64,000 bases of DNA from assembly GCA_963718295.1 (NCBI GenBank), contig CAVQYV010000006.1:371775-435774 (forward strand), given 5' to 3'. Both the position numbers and the translations under genes were made by a program. Shown piece after piece: positions 9,478 to 18,616 of this stretch; positions within the stretch are counted from its first letter, which is position 1, and every line of letters starts with the position of its first letter. Source of the stretch: CAVQYV01 sp963718295 [NCBI: uncultured Methylomirabilota bacterium]. Its GTDB lineage: Bacteria; Methylomirabilota; Methylomirabilia; CAVQYV01. The notes under the pieces were generated by a model. That model did not search any database, was not told where the DNA came from, and worked only from the letters and a program-made list of their open reading frames with translations.

Positions 9478-10386
9478 ATGCCTACACTCCTCGCAGTCTT
9501 TGCTCATCCCGACGATGAGACCTTCGGCCCGGGAGGGACCCTGGCCAAATATGCCTCCTCAGGGGTCGAAGTCCACTACGCCTGTGCCACCAAGGGGGAG
9601 GCAGGGGAGGCGCCGGCGGAGCTCCTCCAGAACCATCCCGATGTGGCTTCCCTCCGGGCCACCGAGCTGGAATGCGCCTCCCGGATCCTGGGGATCAAGG
9701 AGGTCCATTTTTTGGGGTACCGGGACTCGGGGATGTCGGGATCAGAGGACAACCTGCACCCTCAATCTTTAGAGCAGGCGCCGGAGCCGGAGGTGGTGGG
9801 GAAGATCGTCGCCCTCATCCGGCAGATCCGGCCCCAGGTCCTGATCACCTTCGATCCCCACGGAGGATACGGCCATCCCGACCACATCAAGATCCATCGC
9901 ACGGCCACCGAGGCCTTCTACGCGGCGTCGGACCCAGAAAGATTTCCGGAGCAGCGGGAGCAAGGGCTTTCTCGGCACCGGACAGGCTGCCTCTACTATA
10001 CGGCCTTCCCCCGGCGGGCGCTCAGGTTCTGGATCTTCACCCTCCCCTTGCTGGGCAAGGACCCCTCCCGGTGGGGGGCGAATCAGGACATCGACCTCCG
10101 CAAGATCGCGGAATGGAGCCAAAAGATCACCGCCCGCATCGAAGTCCGCAGATTCTTGCCCAAGAAGCTGGAGGCAGCGGCCTGCCACCGGAGCCAGACG
10201 GCACCTATGCGGGACTTTCCGCTTCCCAATTGGCTGCGGGCCTGGCTCATGGGGGTGGAGAATTTCACCCGCGTCCATCCGCCGGCCGAGGGTCGGTTTA
10301 AGGTAGAGAGGGATCTCTTCGCTGGAATCCGTCCCCAGGAGGATCCCTTCCCGGGAAGGCCCAAGGCCGAGGCTGAAAGACGTTGA
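9478..10386 (+). CDS. PIG-L/LmbE family deacetylase
   Basis: A 302-residue member of the LmbE family: AHPDDE at residues 9-14 supplies the zinc-binding His and Asp and the catalytic Asp, and GYGHPDHIKIH near residue 138 supplies the third histidine. Family members are Zn-dependent N-deacetylases of GlcNAc-type or amide substrates (MshB, PIG-L, BshB). The C-terminal third (about residue 165 on) is less conserved and may give specificity. The ATG overlaps a GAATGAATG run with no strong ribosome binding site. It follows the FAD oxidoreductase by 82 bases and might work on the same amide or amine compound. Confidence 0.85.
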   Translation: MPTLLAVFAHPDDETFGPGGTLAKYASSGVEVHYACATKGEAGEAPAELLQNHPDVASLRATELECASRILGIKEVHFLGYRDSGMSGSEDNLHPQSLEQAPEPEVVGKIVALIRQIRPQVLITFDPHGGYGHPDHIKIHRTATEAFYAASDPERFPEQREQGLSRHRTGCLYYTAFPRRALRFWIFTLPLLGKDPSRWGANQDIDLRKIAEWSQKITARIEVRRFLPKKLEAAACHRSQTAPMRDFPLPNWLRAWLMGVENFTRVHPPAEGRFKVERDLFAGIRPQEDPFPGRPKAEAERR

Positions 10387-10411
10387 CAAGTCAACGAAAC
10401 CGCACTAAATT
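10381..10411 (+). promoter_or_regulatory. Sigma70-type promoter overlapped by a palindrome
   Basis: TTGACA at 10383-10388, 17 bases, then TAAATT at 10406-10411. The -35 element sits inside CGTTGAC-AA-GTCAACG (10381-10396), a perfect 7-bp inverted repeat, a likely repressor operator. It serves the exported protein gene at 10484. Confidence 0.6.
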
Positions 10412-10483
10412 GGCCCATGCTCCCGCCAGCATCGGGGATCGAGGGGGCCGAGAAATCTTGTGGATCATGCAAGGAGGAATTGG

Positions 10484-11065
10484 ATGAGAGGGAATCGGTT
10501 ATTGGCTGTTTTCCTCAGCTTGAGCTTGCTCGCACTTTTCGGATGGGCCTGGGCCGCCAAAGGACCAGCGTCGGAGTTCTCTGCCAATCAGATCATGATC
10601 GGGCCAGGAGGGGGGCAAGAGAAGGGCCCTATCTATTGCCAGAAGGACCGCTGGCGAGTGGAACTGACCCAGCAGGGCAAGACCATGGTTCTGATATACC
10701 GGCTGGACAAAAAGGTGGTCTGGACCTTGGTCCCGGAGGATAAGGTCTATTTGCAGCGGCCCCTTTTCCCGGACGAGGTTCCCTGGGGAGACAAGGTGCC
10801 TGGAGAGTCGGAGCGAAAGCTATTGGGGGAGGAGGCGGTCCAGGGACATCTGGCCTTGAAATACCTGGTGAAGGCCTGGAACGGGGAAATGGCCCAGGAG
10901 TTTCATTTGTGGGTCTCCAAGGAATTGCAGGTACCGATCAAAACGGCCACGCTCGATGGGAAATTTGGCACCGAGATCACAGATATCAAAATGGAACCTC
11001 AACCCAGCGATCTCTTCGAGATCCCCCCGGATTTCAAGCTCATTTCTCCGCCGCCTCAGCGTTGA
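10484..11065 (+). CDS. Exported DUF4412/LolA-like protein
   Basis: A 193-residue protein with an N-terminal signal peptide (MRGNRLLAVFLSLSLLALFG, cleavage near AWAAK). The mature part carries alternating beta strands (WRVELTQQGKTMVLIYRLDK, VWTLVPEDKVYL) and ends DLFEIPPDFKLI, the style of DUF4412 proteins, which share the lipoprotein-carrier half-barrel with LolA. It probably acts in the periplasm, binding a hydrophobic ligand or lipoprotein. The ATG at 10484 is chosen because AAGGAGG lies six bases upstream; an in-frame ATG eight codons earlier lacks a site. It has its own promoter at 10383 and is alone on this strand. Confidence 0.7.
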   Translation: MRGNRLLAVFLSLSLLALFGWAWAAKGPASEFSANQIMIGPGGGQEKGPIYCQKDRWRVELTQQGKTMVLIYRLDKKVVWTLVPEDKVYLQRPLFPDEVPWGDKVPGESERKLLGEEAVQGHLALKYLVKAWNGEMAQEFHLWVSKELQVPIKTATLDGKFGTEITDIKMEPQPSDLFEIPPDFKLISPPPQR

Positions 11066-11116
11066 GGGCAGCGGCAGAGTTTGGGGCTGGGAGAAGGTCA
11101 AAAGAGACGGTGCTTC

Positions 11117-12205
11117 TCATTTCGAAGCCCGGCAGGCAATGGGCTCGCTGCGCAGGGGGCCGGTGCACTGATTGCAAGAAATGCACGTGGACCGGCCCTG
11201 GAGCCCTTCCTGCAGACGATGGACCAGATCCGGCTCCCGAATGAAGGGGCGGCATAGGGCGATCAGGTCTGCATATCCCTCGGCGATCATCCGTTCCATC
11301 CCCGCCAGGGTGCGCATCATTCCCACCAGGATCACCGGAACCCCCACCCTCTCCTTGACCCGCTTGGCGTAGGGACTGAAGTAAGCCTCCTTCCTCATCC
11401 ACTCCAGGTCGGCCCGGCCCTTCACATAGCGGCTGCCCGCCAGGCCGCCGCTGATCTCCAGGGCATCGATTCCCGCCTCTGCCAGCCTCCCGGCCACCTC
11501 CAGCCCCTCTTCTTCCGTCAATCCCCCCTCCTTGAAGTCGGAGATCGCCAGCTTGCACAGCAAGGGATAGTCAGGACCCACTTCCTCCCTGACCCGCTGA
11601 TAGACCGAGAGGAGAAAGCGCATGCGGTTCTTCAGCCTGCCTCCCCAGTCATCGTTCCGCTGATTGGCCAGGGGAGAGAGGAACTGGTTGGCCAGATATC
11701 CATGGGCCGCATGGATCTGGATGGCATCGAAATCGGCGGAGATGGCCCGTCGGGCTGCCTGGCCGAATTGTTCGATGATCCTCTCGATCTCCTCAACGCT
11801 CAGCTCACGGGCCTGCTGGCCGGTCTGTTCGTAAAGGCACGCCGACGGGGCCAGGGGTGGTCCCTGGTCCAAATCCACCTCCTTCATACCCCCGGAGTGG
11901 TTGATTTGAACGGCGATCTTGCCTCCCCCGCGATGAGCCGCTTCAGTGGCCATCTTCAGGCCGGGGAGGAGAGAATCGTCATGGATGCCCGTCATCCAGC
12001 GATGGGCTCTGCCCTCTGGACTGATCGAGGCGTGTCCGGTGATGATCAGGCCCACGCCTCCCCTTGAAAGTTTCTCGTAGAGCAAGGCCGCCTCGGGCAG
12101 GAGGCTTCCATCCGCTGCGGCCATTCGTTCCGCAGTGGCTGAGCGGATGAAGCGATTGGGAAGGGTCAGGGAGTTGATTTCGATGGGCTGAAAGAGCAAA
12201 GACAT
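11117..12205 (-). CDS. NADH:flavin oxidoreductase, Old Yellow Enzyme family
   Basis: A 362-residue FMN TIM-barrel: N-terminal LFQPIEINSLTLPNRFIRSA, HAAHGYLANQFLSPLANQRN with the substrate-binding His pair, and a closing FIREPDLVHRLQ segment are diagnostic for the family. A C-terminal CISCNQC plus a later Cys resembles the 4Fe-4S cluster site of 2,4-dienoyl-CoA reductases, but the FAD/NAD domains of those enzymes are absent. Likely reduces an activated C=C bond in the cytoplasm. It is the last gene of a three-gene minus-strand operon with an MFS carrier and a second family member. Confidence 0.85.
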   Translation of the reverse strand: MSLLFQPIEINSLTLPNRFIRSATAERMAAADGSLLPEAALLYEKLSRGGVGLIITGHASISPEGRAHRWMTGIHDDSLLPGLKMATEAAHRGGGKIAVQINHSGGMKEVDLDQGPPLAPSACLYEQTGQQARELSVEEIERIIEQFGQAARRAISADFDAIQIHAAHGYLANQFLSPLANQRNDDWGGRLKNRMRFLLSVYQRVREEVGPDYPLLCKLAISDFKEGGLTEEEGLEVAGRLAEAGIDALEISGGLAGSRYVKGRADLEWMRKEAYFSPYAKRVKERVGVPVILVGMMRTLAGMERMIAEGYADLIALCRPFIREPDLVHRLQEGLQGRSTCISCNQCTGPLRSEPIACRASK

Positions 12206-12269
12206 CGGTTAAGACCCTCCTTTGGTCCGGTGAGCTGATGCGCAAAGGCTGCGTTTGGGCGCCGCCACG

Positions 12270-13550
12270 TCAAGTGGATTTCGGCCGTAAGCTCAGGCAG
12301 CGCAGCCATCCGATGAAGGTTACCGAGGCCGCCAGGGCATAGGCAGCCGAAAAGGATCCGAACCGGTCGGCGATCTGTCCCGCCACAAAGGGAGAGATCA
12401 CCTGCCCGATCCCGAAGACGAGGGTGATGAACCCGATGGCAGCTGGAGCCAGCTGAGGTCCCACGTAATCGGCGGCGGTCACTGACAAAATGGTGGCGAT
12501 GGCCCAGGCCGCAGTTCCGAGTATGCAAGCGGATAGATAAAAGGCCCACGCCTGTTTTGCCCCGGCGAAGATGGAGAAGGAAATCCCGTGCAGGGCGAAG
12601 ACCATGAGCAAGGCGTATCTTCTCCCCCACCGATCTGAGGCCCATCCCCAGATCAGGCCAGAGAAGACGCTCAGGAAGCCCATCAGAGACCAGATGCGGC
12701 CGACGGTCCCCGGAGGAAGGTGCCCGGCCCGGGCGGTGTGGGCGCCAAAGAAGGTCATATACATGGAGAGAGAAAAGCCCGAGGTAAAGTAGATCAAGGC
12801 CAGATGCCACAGGACGGGGTTACGGTAGACCTTCGACCAGGAGGGAGAGGAGGGGGCAGAGGAAGTCTTCTCCTGAGGGGCCTCCCGCAAAAGGAAGAGA
12901 CTGAATGCCCAGAAAAGGAAGATGAATAAGCCCAGGATCATCCAGCAGTATCTCCATCCCACCTCCCTTCCGTAGGCTGCCATGACGGCGGGAATGATCC
13001 AGCCGGTCAGGATGAGGCCAAATCCGCTGCCGCTGATCATCAGGCCAGAGGCCATTCCCCTCTGCTTCGGCGGGAACCATCCCATGCAGAGGCCGATCAT
13101 GGGGATGTAGGCCCCTCCGCTCCCTAACCCGGTCAGAAATCGCATGGACAGGGCAAAGAGAAATCCACGGGAGAGGCCGGTGAGGATCATGCAGCCGGCC
13201 ACCAGGATGAATGAAAGCAGGATCACCCGCCGCGAGCCGTATTTGCTGGCCCAATAGCCTCCCAGGAGGGAGGCGATGAGATAGCCCACGAAGTTCCCCG
13301 ACCCCAGGAGGCCCATCTGGGTATGGGTCAGGGCCAGGTTTTCCTTCATGGGCGGCAGAATCAGGGGATAGCCGAAGCGGGCAAACCCGATGCTTCCCAG
13401 GACATTGAAGAGGCCGAGGGCAACGATCACCCAATGGTACTGGGCCCCAAGGAATCCACGCCTATCCTCCGAGGCCGCTCCTTTGCCGCCTGAGGTCTGG
13501 GGGGAGGATCGATCGGGGGGATGATTCAAGGGATCGGGTTCCGTCTTCAT
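12270..13550 (-). CDS. Major facilitator superfamily transporter
   Basis: A 426-residue membrane protein with about twelve hydrophobic segments. An N-terminal 37-residue charged tail precedes TM1 (WVIVALGLFNVLGSIGFARF), and GGYWASKYGSRRVIL between TM2 and TM3 is the MFS loop motif; a second copy is WGWASDRWGRRYALL. The GFARFGYPLILPPM start resembles the YbfB/YjiJ branch. It probably imports the substrate reduced by the flanking flavoenzymes. Its ATG overlaps the stop codon of the upstream reductase (ATGA), implying coupled translation; the downstream reductase starts 64 bases after it. Confidence 0.85.
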   Translation of the reverse strand: MKTEPDPLNHPPDRSSPQTSGGKGAASEDRRGFLGAQYHWVIVALGLFNVLGSIGFARFGYPLILPPMKENLALTHTQMGLLGSGNFVGYLIASLLGGYWASKYGSRRVILLSFILVAGCMILTGLSRGFLFALSMRFLTGLGSGGAYIPMIGLCMGWFPPKQRGMASGLMISGSGFGLILTGWIIPAVMAAYGREVGWRYCWMILGLFIFLFWAFSLFLLREAPQEKTSSAPSSPSWSKVYRNPVLWHLALIYFTSGFSLSMYMTFFGAHTARAGHLPPGTVGRIWSLMGFLSVFSGLIWGWASDRWGRRYALLMVFALHGISFSIFAGAKQAWAFYLSACILGTAAWAIATILSVTAADYVGPQLAPAAIGFITLVFGIGQVISPFVAGQIADRFGSFSAAYALAASVTFIGWLRCLSLRPKST

Positions 13551-14674
13551 ACCCGGCCGAGGGAGGGATTGACCGAGCAGCGGACCTCCAGGTTCTCATG
13601 GATGCGGCCCAGGCACCCTCGATTGTCTCCGGTGCAGCAGCGGACCTCTCCCAGTCTACCCTCCTTCCATTTGCGGGGCAGATCCGGGTCTGCCAGCAGA
13701 GGCCGGCTCAGGGCGATCAGATCCGCTTGGCCCGAATGAATTGCCTCCTCCGCCAGATGGGGATCCCAGATTCTGCCCACCGCCATCACCGGGGGCCCGG
13801 CTGCCTCCCGGATTCTTGCGGCAAAGGGTAAAAAGCACCCTGCGGGAAACTCCATGGCGGGAGAGGTGGGGGGTGTGGAGCCCGGAAAACCGAAGGAGAC
13901 ATCGAGCAGATTGGCTCCTGCCTCCTTCAATCTCTTTGCGATCTGGAAAGTGTCGGCGAGCTTCAATCCTCCCTCCACTCCGTCCTCGGAGCTGATGCGG
14001 CAGGAGAGGGCGATCGAAGGACCGACCTCGTTCCGGACGGCTCTCAGGACCGTCAAGGGGAAAAGAAGCCTCCCTTGTGGATCGCCGCCATACAGGTCCT
14101 GGCGCTGGTTGGCGAGAGGAGTGAGAAACTGATGCAGAAGAAAGCCGTGGGCCATATGGAGGCAGATAAGGTCAAATCCAGCCTCCCGGGCCCTCTCCGC
14201 GGCCGCCACAAAGGCATCAACCAGCTGCGGTATCTCCTCCTCTCTCAGTTCTCGGGGGATCACCTGGCGCAGGGGACAGGATATGGGGGAGGGTCCGATG
14301 GGTTGAGTTCCGATGATCTGGGGGTTGGCCCGGCGTCCGGCATGAAACAGCTGAACCCCTGCCTTGGCTCCCCCCTCCTGAATCACCTGGGCCAACTGGC
14401 GAAGCCGGGGGATCTTAGAGTCCTCATCCAACCCCAATCCTTGCAAGAACATCCGGCCATCGGCCCGGACGTAGGTCGCCTCTACGATGACCAGGCCCAC
14501 CCCTCCCTCCGCCCGCATCCGATAGTACTCGATCTGGCGGTCCGAAGGAGTCCCATCCCTGTTGCCCAGGTTGACGACCGTGGGGGCCATCACCAGCCGA
14601 TTGGGCAGCTTGAGCCCTGCGATCTTTACCGGACCAAAAAGAAGCGGGTAGCCCCCACCTGTGCCTTTCGCCAT
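13547..14674 (-). CDS. NADH:flavin oxidoreductase, Old Yellow Enzyme family (second copy)
   Basis: A 375-residue FMN TIM-barrel: LLFGPVKIAGLKLPNRLVMA at the start, HMAHGFLLHQFLTPLANQRQ for the active-site histidine region, and a C-terminal Cys cluster (CTGDNRGC followed by ENLEVRCSVNP) like the 4Fe-4S motif of dienoyl-CoA and enoate reductases, better preserved than in its neighbour. No C-terminal FAD/NAD domain is present, so electrons must come from a separate partner. Only distantly similar to the 11117-12205 protein, so the pair is not a recent duplication. First gene of the operon. Confidence 0.85.
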   Translation of the reverse strand: MAKGTGGGYPLLFGPVKIAGLKLPNRLVMAPTVVNLGNRDGTPSDRQIEYYRMRAEGGVGLVIVEATYVRADGRMFLQGLGLDEDSKIPRLRQLAQVIQEGGAKAGVQLFHAGRRANPQIIGTQPIGPSPISCPLRQVIPRELREEEIPQLVDAFVAAAERAREAGFDLICLHMAHGFLLHQFLTPLANQRQDLYGGDPQGRLLFPLTVLRAVRNEVGPSIALSCRISSEDGVEGGLKLADTFQIAKRLKEAGANLLDVSFGFPGSTPPTSPAMEFPAGCFLPFAARIREAAGPPVMAVGRIWDPHLAEEAIHSGQADLIALSRPLLADPDLPRKWKEGRLGEVRCCTGDNRGCLGRIHENLEVRCSVNPSLGRV

Positions 14675-14847
14675 TTCAGTCTCCTTCGCCTTGTTCTCGA
14701 GTGCCGTCGGTGTCCGGAAAATATCCCTTCCCAGAAAAGCCTGTCAAGGGATTTCTCAGTGCGCCCGCTCAAAGAGGCCGGCCTTTCCCGAGGCTGATCG
14801 TCTTCTGCACCCATCCCACAACTGGCCTTGATCCCAGAGAAAGGGTA

Positions 14848-14876
14848 TTGACAGGGTAGAGGAAGGAGAATAAAAA
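14848..14876 (+). promoter_or_regulatory. Sigma70-type promoter
   Basis: TTGACA at 14848-14853, 17 bases, TAAAAA at 14871-14876, directed towards the permease-hydantoinase genes starting at 15126. Confidence 0.5.
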
Positions 14877-15125
14877 GCTAACCCAGAATGGTGGAGGCCT
14901 TGGCGTAGCCCTCTTCGAAACCCTTTGGCAAGGCCAATGGGGGCTGCGCGTTGGCCATGGGCAGATCGGCACCGATGTGCTTCTGGCCAACGCTGAGGCC
15001 ATCCTGCAGGCGTTTTTCCGTCTGATCCGCGCGGCACCTGCCCGAAGGGATCCGGCGGCGCAGCAGGGCTTGAAACGGGATCTTTGGGTCATAGGAGTTG
15101 ACAAGAGAAACGAGAGAGGCCGGCC
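14877..15125 (+). other. Open, coding-looking stretch before the permease
   Basis: One plus-strand frame is open from the promoter at 14848 to about 15146 and reads like protein, for example LRVGHGQIGTDVLLANAEAI and LKRDLWVIGVDK, but no plausible start codon with a ribosome binding site is seen and the family is not recognised. It may be the remnant of a gene whose 5' part is lost. It overlaps the permease start in another frame. Confidence 0.25.
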
Positions 15126-16409
15126 ATGGACATGCTGTCAGGTATTATAATGATTCTCGTCTACCTTGCCGTCGTGGTCTTCATCGTCCGGGGAGAGAGC
15201 CCGATCATCTCGCTCTTGCTCCTGGCCATCCTCTGGGCCGTCCTCTCCCGCGTCCCCGCCAAGGACATCCTGATCCAGATCCTGGATAAGGGTGGCACCG
15301 CCTATGCCAATGCGATCGTGATCATCGTCTTCGGTGCCTGGTTCGGCCAGGCCATGGTGCAGACGGGCATCGCCGAGAACATCATCCGCGGGGCCATCGA
15401 GCTGGCCGGGGATCGCCCGGTGATTGTCGCCATCGTGGTCTCGGTCGTCACCGGACTCCTCTTCACCTCCCTCTATGGAGTCGGCGCCGCCATCTCCATC
15501 GGCGTCATCGCCCTGCCCATCATGATGTCCATGGGCATTCCCCCCTGGGTCGCCGCCCCCGCCTTCACCATGGCCATCGGGGCCGGCAACTACGTGAACT
15601 TGGTGGAATTCAACATCTTCAAGCCCATGTTCCCCGGGATCGTCTACGATCAACCCTATCTCAAGTTCTATTTCGTGGGATGGGCCGTCTATCTCCTGGC
15701 CGCCTGCGCCATGTCCTTCTTCAACCTGAAGGTCCGGGGGACCCGGAAGTATTCCGCGGTGAGCGTATCTCCTCCTCCCCCTGCCCGTCCCCAAATCCCC
15801 TGGTATGCCTACCTGGCCCCGGCGGTTCCCGTGGTCATGGTGATCGCCTTCAAGTGGCCCATGATCCCGGCCTTCCTCCTGGGCATCCTCTACGCCCTGG
15901 TCTCCACCCACTTCGGCAAGCGGAGGATCCGCCAGAGCATCGACCTCTTCCACAAGACCTTCTACGACGCCTTCCCCGATATCGCCACCATCGCTGCCTT
16001 GTGGATCATCTGCGGCATGCTGATCATCTGCGGCCAACTCCCGGCCGTCCAGAAGGTGCTCAACCCCGTCTTCGGTCCCCTCCTGCCCCATACCCGCCTG
16101 GCGGCCGCGATCTTCTTTGCGGCCCTGGCCCCGCTGGCGATCTATCGGGGACCACTGGTAGTGGTGGGCACCGGGGCGGCCGTGCTCACCATGTTCTTGA
16201 ACGCCAAGGTGCTCTCGCCCCTTTATCTCTACTGTGTCTGGCGGGGGGCGCTCTCGCTTGCGGGAAGCCAGGACCCCACCAACTCCTGGACCCTCTGGAC
16301 CATCGGCTACACCAAGGTCACCCACCGACAGTTCCTCCAGACGGCGCTGCCCTGGGGCTGGCTGATGGTGGCCATCAACGCCTTTTTGGCCTACTTCATG
16401 GTGCCATGA
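15126..16409 (+). CDS. Ion-transporter-superfamily permease (copy 1)
   Basis: A 427-residue integral membrane protein with roughly eleven hydrophobic segments and the two-fold pattern of ion-transporter superfamily carriers (GntP, CitMHS, DcuC relatives): GAWFGQAMVQTGIAENIIRG lies in the first half, and WIICGMLIICGQLPAVQKVL in the corresponding second-half position. Likely imports an organic acid or cyclic amide. It directly precedes a hydantoinase/oxoprolinase gene (22-base gap), suggesting import of that enzyme's substrate. A near-identical second copy lies at 19334 on the other side of the hydantoinase, so the set is duplicated locally. Confidence 0.8.
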   Translation: MDMLSGIIMILVYLAVVVFIVRGESPIISLLLLAILWAVLSRVPAKDILIQILDKGGTAYANAIVIIVFGAWFGQAMVQTGIAENIIRGAIELAGDRPVIVAIVVSVVTGLLFTSLYGVGAAISIGVIALPIMMSMGIPPWVAAPAFTMAIGAGNYVNLVEFNIFKPMFPGIVYDQPYLKFYFVGWAVYLLAACAMSFFNLKVRGTRKYSAVSVSPPPPARPQIPWYAYLAPAVPVVMVIAFKWPMIPAFLLGILYALVSTHFGKRRIRQSIDLFHKTFYDAFPDIATIAALWIICGMLIICGQLPAVQKVLNPVFGPLLPHTRLAAAIFFAALAPLAIYRGPLVVVGTGAAVLTMFLNAKVLSPLYLYCVWRGALSLAGSQDPTNSWTLWTIGYTKVTHRQFLQTALPWGWLMVAINAFLAYFMVP

Positions 16410-16431
16410 GGATTGCGAGGGATTCCCGACC

Positions 16432-18591
16432 ATGAATGGACGTCAGGTCCGCATCGGCATCGATGTGGGGGGCACATTCACCAAGGCAGTTGTGATCGAC
16501 AACGACACGCTGGAGATCATCGGGAAGTCCTCCGTCCTGACCACCCACTCGGCTGAGGAAGGGGTGGCCAAGGGCGTGATATACGTGTTCCAGCACGCCC
16601 TGGAGGACTTTCAGGTCGATCCCCGCAGCGTGGTTTTTCTGGCCCACAGCACCACCCAGGCCACCAACGCGCTGCTCGAAGGCGATCTCGCCCCGGTGGG
16701 AATCATCGGCATGGGAAGTGGCGGAGTCGGCGGCATGCTGGCCAGAAGCCAGACCGCGGTGGGCAACATCCCACTGGTCACCGGTCGCGCCTTAAAGACC
16801 CATCACACCTTTCTCAACACAGACAAGCTAACCGCCGAGGAGGCCCGCCGAGCCATCACCGAGCTCCTGGACCAGGGGGCAAAGGTCATCGTAGCCAGCG
16901 ATGCCTTCAGCGTGGACAACCCCGGCAATGAGACGTTAGTGATGGAGGTTGCCGGAGAGATGGGGGTGCCGGCCACCGGGGGACACGACATCACCAAGCT
17001 CTACGGCCTCACTACCCGGACGCGGACAGCTGTGATCAATGCCGGGATCCTTCCCAAGATGTTGGAGACGGCCAATATGACGGAGGGGAGTGTGCGCAGG
17101 GCGGGCATCGAGGCCCCACTGATGATCATGCGGGGCGATGGCGGAGTGATGGACGTCACCGAGATGCGCAATCGCCCCATCCTGACCATGCTCTCGGGAC
17201 CCTCCGCCACGGTTGCCGGCGCCCTCATGTATCTGCGGGTTTCGGACGGTGTGTTCTTTGAAGTCGGCGGCACCAGCACCAACATCGGTGTGATCCGAAA
17301 CGGACGACCCACCATCAAGTCGGCTGAGGTAGGAGGTCACCGCACCTATGTGAATTCCCTGGATATTCGCGTGCTGGGTGTCGCCGGGGGCAGCATGGTG
17401 CGGGTCAAAGGGAAGGAGATCGTGGATGTGGGCCCGCGCAGCGCCCATATCGCCGGGCTCCCTTACGCGGCGTTCGCCAAGCCAGAGGAAATGATCGAGC
17501 CCGAGTTGATCCTCGTTCAGCCAAAGTCCGAGGACCCTGCGGACTACGTGGCGGTGCGGACGAAGGACGGGCAAGTGCACGCCATCACCAATACCTGCGC
17601 CGCCAATGCCCTGGGATTGGTAAGGCCCGAATACTATTCCTACGGCGGTGGCGAGGCGGCGAGACGGGCCATCGCTCCATTGGCGCGGCAGCTCGGAGTT
17701 TCGATCGAGGATGCCGCACGACGCATCCTGGACGTCGCTACCGACAAAATCATCCCCGTGATCAAGAGCCTGGTCTCCGAGTATGGGCTGGATCCGGATC
17801 AGGTGGTACTGGTCGGCGGAGGCGGAGGCGCGGCCGCGCTGATTCCGCATACTGCGCAGCGCATGGAGTTGGAGCTGCGGATCCCCGAAAACGCTGAGGT
17901 GATGTCGTCCATTGGCGTGGCCCTCGCCATGGTCCGGGACGTCGTCGAGAGGGTCATCATCAACCCCACCCCCCAGGATATCGTGGCCCTCAAGCAGGAG
18001 GCACGCCAGGCCGTGATGAAGGCCCATGCCAATCCCGAATCCATCGAGGTCTTCGTGGAGGTGAATCCTCAGACCAATCGGGTGCGAGCCACGGCGATCG
18101 GCAGCATGGAAATGCGGGCCCAGGACATGGCGAAGCTGGCCGAGCCGGAGGAATGCCGGCTCATTGCCGCCAGATCCATGAACTTGAGGCCCGAGCAAGT
18201 CGATCTCTGCGCCGGCTCGAGCCTGTGCAGCGTTTACCAGGGCAAGGTGGAGGAGCGGCGCTTTCGGATCTTTCGCTCCCGGCGCTACCCCATCCGGGTT
18301 CTGGACCGCCAGGGGTTTGTTAAGGTGCAGCGCTCGGACGGATCGGTCTACCAGCTTACCGGCGCCAATGCCCTGGAGGGGCTGAAGAAGAGTTGGGAGG
18401 AGCTCACCATCTACAACGGAGATAGCATCATCTATCCGGACCTGTTCTTGATCGTGGGAAGCCACGTCATGGACCTTTCCGGGATGCAGAGTGTCGATCA
18501 TGCCCTGGGACTGGTTGCGCCAGAACTTGAAGGTATTAGCCCCGAAGAGCCGATTGTCGTTGTGGGATGCCGGGGCGCCCGCGGTCTCTGA
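16432..18591 (+). CDS. Hydantoinase/oxoprolinase family protein (HyuA-like)
   Basis: A 719-residue ASKHA-fold protein: RIGIDVGGTFTKAVVIDNDT at the N-terminus is the phosphate-1 motif of HyuA/5-oxoprolinase enzymes, AHSTTQATNALLEGD matches the family, and VLVGGGGGAAALIPHTA near residue 465 is the second phosphate loop. The family opens five-membered cyclic amides (hydantoins, 5-oxoproline) or carboxylates ketones with ATP. A HyuB-type second subunit is missing here, whereas many family members need one; an unusual C-terminal part (about 560-719) may replace it. Bracketed by two permease copies and followed by an HExxH protein. Confidence 0.85.
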   Translation: MNGRQVRIGIDVGGTFTKAVVIDNDTLEIIGKSSVLTTHSAEEGVAKGVIYVFQHALEDFQVDPRSVVFLAHSTTQATNALLEGDLAPVGIIGMGSGGVGGMLARSQTAVGNIPLVTGRALKTHHTFLNTDKLTAEEARRAITELLDQGAKVIVASDAFSVDNPGNETLVMEVAGEMGVPATGGHDITKLYGLTTRTRTAVINAGILPKMLETANMTEGSVRRAGIEAPLMIMRGDGGVMDVTEMRNRPILTMLSGPSATVAGALMYLRVSDGVFFEVGGTSTNIGVIRNGRPTIKSAEVGGHRTYVNSLDIRVLGVAGGSMVRVKGKEIVDVGPRSAHIAGLPYAAFAKPEEMIEPELILVQPKSEDPADYVAVRTKDGQVHAITNTCAANALGLVRPEYYSYGGGEAARRAIAPLARQLGVSIEDAARRILDVATDKIIPVIKSLVSEYGLDPDQVVLVGGGGGAAALIPHTAQRMELELRIPENAEVMSSIGVALAMVRDVVERVIINPTPQDIVALKQEARQAVMKAHANPESIEVFVEVNPQTNRVRATAIGSMEMRAQDMAKLAEPEECRLIAARSMNLRPEQVDLCAGSSLCSVYQGKVEERRFRIFRSRRYPIRVLDRQGFVKVQRSDGSVYQLTGANALEGLKKSWEELTIYNGDSIIYPDLFLIVGSHVMDLSGMQSVDHALGLVAPELEGISPEEPIVVVGCRGARGL

Positions 18592-18616
18592 CCCTGAATC
18601 TTCTCTGTGGACGCTC

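Noticed and set aside
15138-16433. A 431-codon minus-strand frame over the permease
   Set aside because: The Asp/His/Gly-rich product is the mirror of a hydrophobic membrane protein; the same shadow appears over copy 2.
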